Of a stretch of DNA of 64,000 bases, positions 61,612 to 64,000 are shown piece after piece (the stretch's first letter is position 1; every line of letters starts with the position of its first letter). Position numbers and translations under genes: made by a program. Source of the stretch: an uncultured Ferrovibrio sp. (GTDB lineage Bacteria; Pseudomonadota; Alphaproteobacteria; Ferrovibrionales; Ferrovibrionaceae); NCBI RefSeq assembly GCF_937960835.1, contig NZ_CALGPC010000009.1:186001-250000 (forward strand), in the 5' to 3' direction. The notes under the pieces were generated by a model. That model was given only the letters and a program-made list of their open reading frames with translations, had not been told where the DNA came from and made no database searches.

Positions 61612-61651
61612 GTCGCGGGGTTTCTTGAATGGGTCGCGGGGTTTCTGGAAT
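61612..61651. repeat. Short tandem direct repeat in the 74-aa gene leader
   Basis: GTCGCGGGGTTTCTTGAAT (61612-61630) is repeated at 61633-61651 with one change (TTG to TGG), spacing 21 bases. The copies sit 17-56 bases upstream of the 74-aa gene start. Confidence 0.7.
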
Positions 61652-61718
61652 TGTCGGGATAGCCCTGCAACCCGCGTTCTGCACAGAAGTTCCCGGAAGA
61701 AGGGTTTTCGTCAGCTTT

Positions 61719-62033
61719 TCAGCTTTCGCGCTTCAGAATCGCGGACAGCAACGTTGCGATGGTGCCTTTTGCCTTCGGCGCGGCGACATAGCTGCGCGTA
61801 GGGCGGGTTGATCCGGCCACCGTCACCGAAACGCCATGCTTGGGGCAGATGCCGAGGCAGCGGCAGCGTGCCACCCGCACATCCTTCTTGTGGCCGGCAT
61901 CCTTGACCGCATGCCTAAGCTCGCTGGCGAGATCCGCGCCCCTGCCGCCGTCGCATTCGGAACAGACCAGCACCAAGGCTGTCGACCAGTCCGGCTCCAC
62001 CGGCCGAACCGGGTCGTCATCGTCGCGAGACAT
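61719..62033 (-). CDS. (2Fe-2S) thioredoxin-like ferredoxin family protein (DUF1636)
   Basis: 104 residues with the cysteine pattern of thioredoxin-like [2Fe-2S] proteins: ALVLVCSECDGGRGADL near residue 23, then VRVARCRCLGICPKHGVSVT. The order C-x2-C ... C-x-C-x3-C fits DUF1636-type metal-binding proteins. An acidic N-terminus (MSRDDDDPVRPVEPDW) is unusual. It may bind an iron-sulphur cluster or act in metal handling; no cobalamin genes are adjacent. Function unproven. Confidence 0.8.
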   Translation of the reverse strand: MSRDDDDPVRPVEPDWSTALVLVCSECDGGRGADLASELRHAVKDAGHKKDVRVARCRCLGICPKHGVSVTVAGSTRPTRSYVAAPKAKGTIATLLSAILKRES

Positions 62034-62428
62034 GAAGTAAACGCCTGCCTTGACCGTCCAAAGGCCTGATGTAACGCGGTCGGACTCAATCGCAAGTGCT
62101 GCGCTGGAACTGTTGCAAATCTACAACGCTGCTCGGTTTTCTGCCGACACTATCTTGCTGCTCCGGCGGTTCTGACTAGTTAGACCACGGTTCATGCCGC
62201 AGCCTGGTACTGGCATTCCGGTGCGTGAGCCTGGATGCGGGATTGACCAGCCGAATTTCGCAGTTCAGCGCCGGGGGGCGTCGAACTGGGGGGCGGCGGG
62301 ACCTCTCCGGGTTCCGCCGCTGTCCATGCCGCTCTCCATTCAAGGCTCGGTGATTCGAGGCTCCCCGGCTGATCTGTGAATTCGCAAATCCGCGTAACCA
62401 TCTCCCCAATAGTTTAAGGTTTGATCAC
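62034..62428. other. Divergent intergenic region upstream of the outer-membrane barrel gene
   Basis: About 395 bases. It contains a G+C-rich imperfect hairpin near 62290-62325 and an AAGG ribosome site about eight bases before the barrel-protein start. Small frames here have no similarity and poor codon character. It probably holds two divergent promoters and possibly a long leader; I cannot identify a known riboswitch or sRNA. Confidence 0.5.
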
Positions 62429-63055
62429 ATGCGTCGTCTTCTGCTTTCCGCTGCGGCTCTGGCTTTTCTCGCAACGCCGGCCCTGGCCCAGGATTCCTTC
62501 AAGACCGGCTGGTACGGCACGGCGGGCGGCGCCTGGGTAGTGCCGCGCGATTACGAAGGCAATGGCGCCGTCGAGGAGCTGAAGCACGATAACGGCTACG
62601 GCTTCTATCTGGGCGCCGGCTACAGCTATGGCAACGGCTTCCGCACCGAAGTCGAAGCCGCTTACGGCCAGTTCGACCATGACCTCGTGCGCTTCCGCTC
62701 GCCGGCCGCCACCGTGCAGACCAATGGCAGCGTGGATCAATACAGCCTGACCGGCGCCGTTTTTTACGATTTCGGCAGCTGGGTCGGCCTGACGCCCTAT
62801 GCCGGCGCGGGCGCGGGCATCCTGTATACCCGCGACGACCGCCGGGCTGTGACCTCGGGCGGCAACACGATCGCGGCGGGCGACGACGGCACGGATCTGA
62901 CGCTGTTCGGCGAAATCGGCGTCAGCTATCGCCTGACCCAGCAGATCGACATCGTTCCGGCCTATCGCTTGCAGTGGATCAACAATGGCGGCAACGGCAC
63001 CGATGACGGCAGCCAGCATGTCGCCCGCATCGGCCTGCGTTACTGGTTCAACTAA
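62429..63055 (+). CDS. Outer-membrane beta-barrel protein
   Basis: 208 residues. Signal peptide MRRLLLSAAALAFLATPALA with cleavage before QDSFK. The mature part is built of alternating aromatic/hydrophobic strands (GWYGTAGGAWVVPRDYEGNG, YGFYLGAGYSYGNGFRTEVE, LTPYAGAGAGILYTRDDRR, IGLRYWFN). It ends YWFN, an aromatic-terminated C-terminal strand like that used for BAM-mediated insertion. About eight strands are expected, like OmpX/OmpW or the porin-like OMP_b-brl family. Transport role unknown. Terminator follows inside the cueR 3' end. Confidence 0.9.
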   Translation: MRRLLLSAAALAFLATPALAQDSFKTGWYGTAGGAWVVPRDYEGNGAVEELKHDNGYGFYLGAGYSYGNGFRTEVEAAYGQFDHDLVRFRSPAATVQTNGSVDQYSLTGAVFYDFGSWVGLTPYAGAGAGILYTRDDRRAVTSGGNTIAAGDDGTDLTLFGEIGVSYRLTQQIDIVPAYRLQWINNGGNGTDDGSQHVARIGLRYWFN

Positions 63056-63072
63056 TCCGGCTTGAAACCGGC

Positions 63073-63552
63073 CTAGTGGCACGGCGGGGAGCGATCCCCG
63101 CCGTTTTTCTTGATCTGCATCTTTGTGGATGTCTGCGCCTTGGCAGGACGCGCGCCGTCGTGACCGGTTTCAGCCAGATCATCGAGGATCGGGCAATCCG
63201 GACGGCCATCGCCATGGCAGGCTTCCGCCAGATGCTGCAGAGTGCGCCGCATCGCCTGCAATTCGGCGATTTTCTGCGTCAGCTCGTCGATATGCTTGAG
63301 CGCAATCGCCTTGACTGCCGCAGAAGGCCGCTCGCGATCGCGCCATAAGCCCAGCAGCGTGCGGATATCGTCGAGCGCGAAGCCAAGATCGCGGGCGCGG
63401 CGGATGAAGCGCAGCATGTGCACATCCTGCTCACCATAGACGCGATAGCCGCTGCCGGTTCTGCCCGCCGGCGGCATCAGACCGATGCTTTCGTAATAGC
63501 GGATCATCTTGGCGGTGACGCCGGAGGCTTCGCTGGCTTGGCCAATATTCAT
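63073..63552 (-). CDS. cueR: Copper-responsive MerR-family regulator (CueR type)
   Basis: 159 residues from the ATG at 63552. The winged-helix N-terminus is MNIGQASEASGVTAKMIRYY with GLMPPAGRTGSGYRVYGEQD. The dimerisation helix follows (IALKHIDELTQKIAELQAMR). The metal-binding loop is CHGDGRPDCPIL, the two-Cys spacing of Cu+/Ag+/Au+-sensing CueR. The extension after the loop is longer than E. coli CueR and ends GGDRSPPCH, a Cys-His end encoded by the terminator hairpin of the convergent gene. It likely activates the adjacent copA. Confidence 0.95.
   Translation of the reverse strand: MNIGQASEASGVTAKMIRYYESIGLMPPAGRTGSGYRVYGEQDVHMLRFIRRARDLGFALDDIRTLLGLWRDRERPSAAVKAIALKHIDELTQKIAELQAMRRTLQHLAEACHGDGRPDCPILDDLAETGHDGARPAKAQTSTKMQIKKNGGDRSPPCH
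63081..63108 (+). terminator. Terminator of the outer-membrane gene inside the cueR 3' end
   Basis: ACGGCGGGG (63081-63089) pairs with CCCCGCCGT (63095-63103) around AGCGAT, followed by TTTTTC. It overlaps the last codons of cueR on the other strand (the GGDRSPPCH ending). Confidence 0.85.
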
Positions 63553-63590
63553 ATCATCCCTCGATGTCTGCCCGACGATCGGTTCGGGCC

Positions 63591-64000
63591 TTACGACGAT
63601 GCCGGGCGCCACCGCCTGAGCAGCAGCGCATTGGTCAGCACCGATACGGAGCTCAGCGCCATTGCCGCGCCGGCCAGAACCGGATTGAGCAGGCCGATGG
63701 CGGCCAGAGGAATGCCGACCACATTGTAGAAGAAAGCCCAGAACAGGTTCTGCTTGACCTTGGCATCGGTGACCCGCGCAATGGCAATGGCATCGGCCAC
63801 CAATGCCGGATCACCGCGCATCAAGGTCAATCCCGCCGTATGCATGGCAACGTCGGTGCCGGTCCCCATGGCGATGCCGACATCGGCAGCCGCCAGGGCG
63901 GGCGCATCGTTCACGCCATCGCCCACCATCGCCACCTTGGTTTTGGCTTGCTGCCGCAACCTGTCAATCAGCGCCGCCTTGTCCTGCGGCAGGATTTCGG
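63591..64000 (-). CDS. copA: Copper-translocating P-type ATPase (3' end only; cut by window)
   Basis: The last ~136 residues of a P1B-type Cu+ ATPase. The hinge motif MVGDGVNDAPALAAADVGIA is followed by TDVAMHTAGLTLMR, then the two last membrane helices with the Cu+ ligand patterns: NLFWAFFYNVVGIPLAA (YN) and PVLAGAAMALSSVSVLTNAL (MxxSS). The gene continues beyond the right edge. It is upstream of cueR in the same direction (38-base gap), a typical copper-efflux pair that exports Cu+ from the cytoplasm. Confidence 0.95.
   Translation of the reverse strand, partial: EILPQDKAALIDRLRQQAKTKVAMVGDGVNDAPALAAADVGIAMGTGTDVAMHTAGLTLMRGDPALVADAIAIARVTDAKVKQNLFWAFFYNVVGIPLAAIGLLNPVLAGAAMALSSVSVLTNALLLRRWRPASS

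Noticed and set aside
62194..62379. 61-codon frame upstream of the barrel protein
   Set aside because: No ribosome site, poor codon character, no similarity, and lies in a promoter region.

Overview
The window is about 63-64% G+C by eye and is chromosomal DNA from an alphaproteobacterium, most likely of the Rhodospirillales type; I cannot name a genus. The evidence is the clade-typical gene set: the cell-cycle regulator GcrA, the GapR nucleoid protein, a DUF1244 protein, the RegB/RegA redox two-component system, the three-gene proton-translocating transhydrogenase (pntAA-pntAB-pntB) preceded by a tiny aa3-oxidase subunit IV, and alphaproteobacterial palindromic repeats. Coding density is high. 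I saw no rRNA, tRNA, CRISPR array, transposase or phage gene.

Layout. 1-2.3 kb: partial greB, a DUF188 gene flanked by palindromic repeats, two small unknown genes and a cold-shock gene. 2.3-5.5 kb: the pnt operon. 5.6-11.6 kb, all leftward: SprA-like metalloprotease, ABC1 kinase, oligoendopeptidase F, two hotdog thioesterases, nucleotide-sugar epimerase. 11.8-16.3 kb rightward: a fused indolepyruvate ferredoxin oxidoreductase and an alpha/beta hydrolase. 16.4-19.5 kb leftward: small secreted protein, gapR, DUF1244, carboxylate-amine ligase, N-formylglutamate amidohydrolase. 19.7-22.9 kb: ferredoxin reductase, GST, MFS transporter. 22.9-28.5 kb: TolA/TonB-like protein, FadB/FadJ-type beta-oxidation protein, prfC, an overlapping small exported protein, and an unknown protein.

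28-36.2 kb is one long leftward run: zwf, regB, regA, phosphatase, hldE, FAD oxidoreductase, aldo/keto reductase, unknown. A decayed PhyH-type dioxygenase gene lies upstream of zwf. gcrA (36.8 kb) has a perfect DnaA box and three GANTC (CcrM) sites in its upstream region. 37.5-45.8 kb is fatty-acyl/acyl-CoA catabolism: two adjacent acyl-CoA dehydrogenases that look like the unequal halves of a heteromer, thioesterase, dienoyl-CoA isomerase-like crotonase, hydratase-2, an EAL-domain protein and acyl-CoA ligase. 45.9-51.6 kb holds a DHDPS-family enzyme, a TPR-methyltransferase fusion, an HpaI-type aldolase and an arabonate-type dehydratase, suggesting non-phosphorylative sugar-acid breakdown. 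51.7-55.1 kb: cheW and a chemoreceptor ending in a CheR-tether-like pentapeptide. 55.3-61.4 kb: DUF1328, extensin-like protein, two glycosidase-like envelope proteins around a YqhA membrane protein, and NDH-2. 61.4-64 kb: small proteins, an outer-membrane barrel, cueR and the end of a Cu+ ATPase gene.

Most of the window is ordinary housekeeping and metabolic DNA. The points most worth a second look are the DnaA-box/GANTC region before gcrA, the inverted DnaA-box pair before gapR, the paired acyl-CoA dehydrogenases, the TPR-methyltransferase beside the sugar-acid genes, the YqhA/glycosidase locus, and a terminator hairpin embedded in the end of cueR. I did not find a clear new defence or mobile system.
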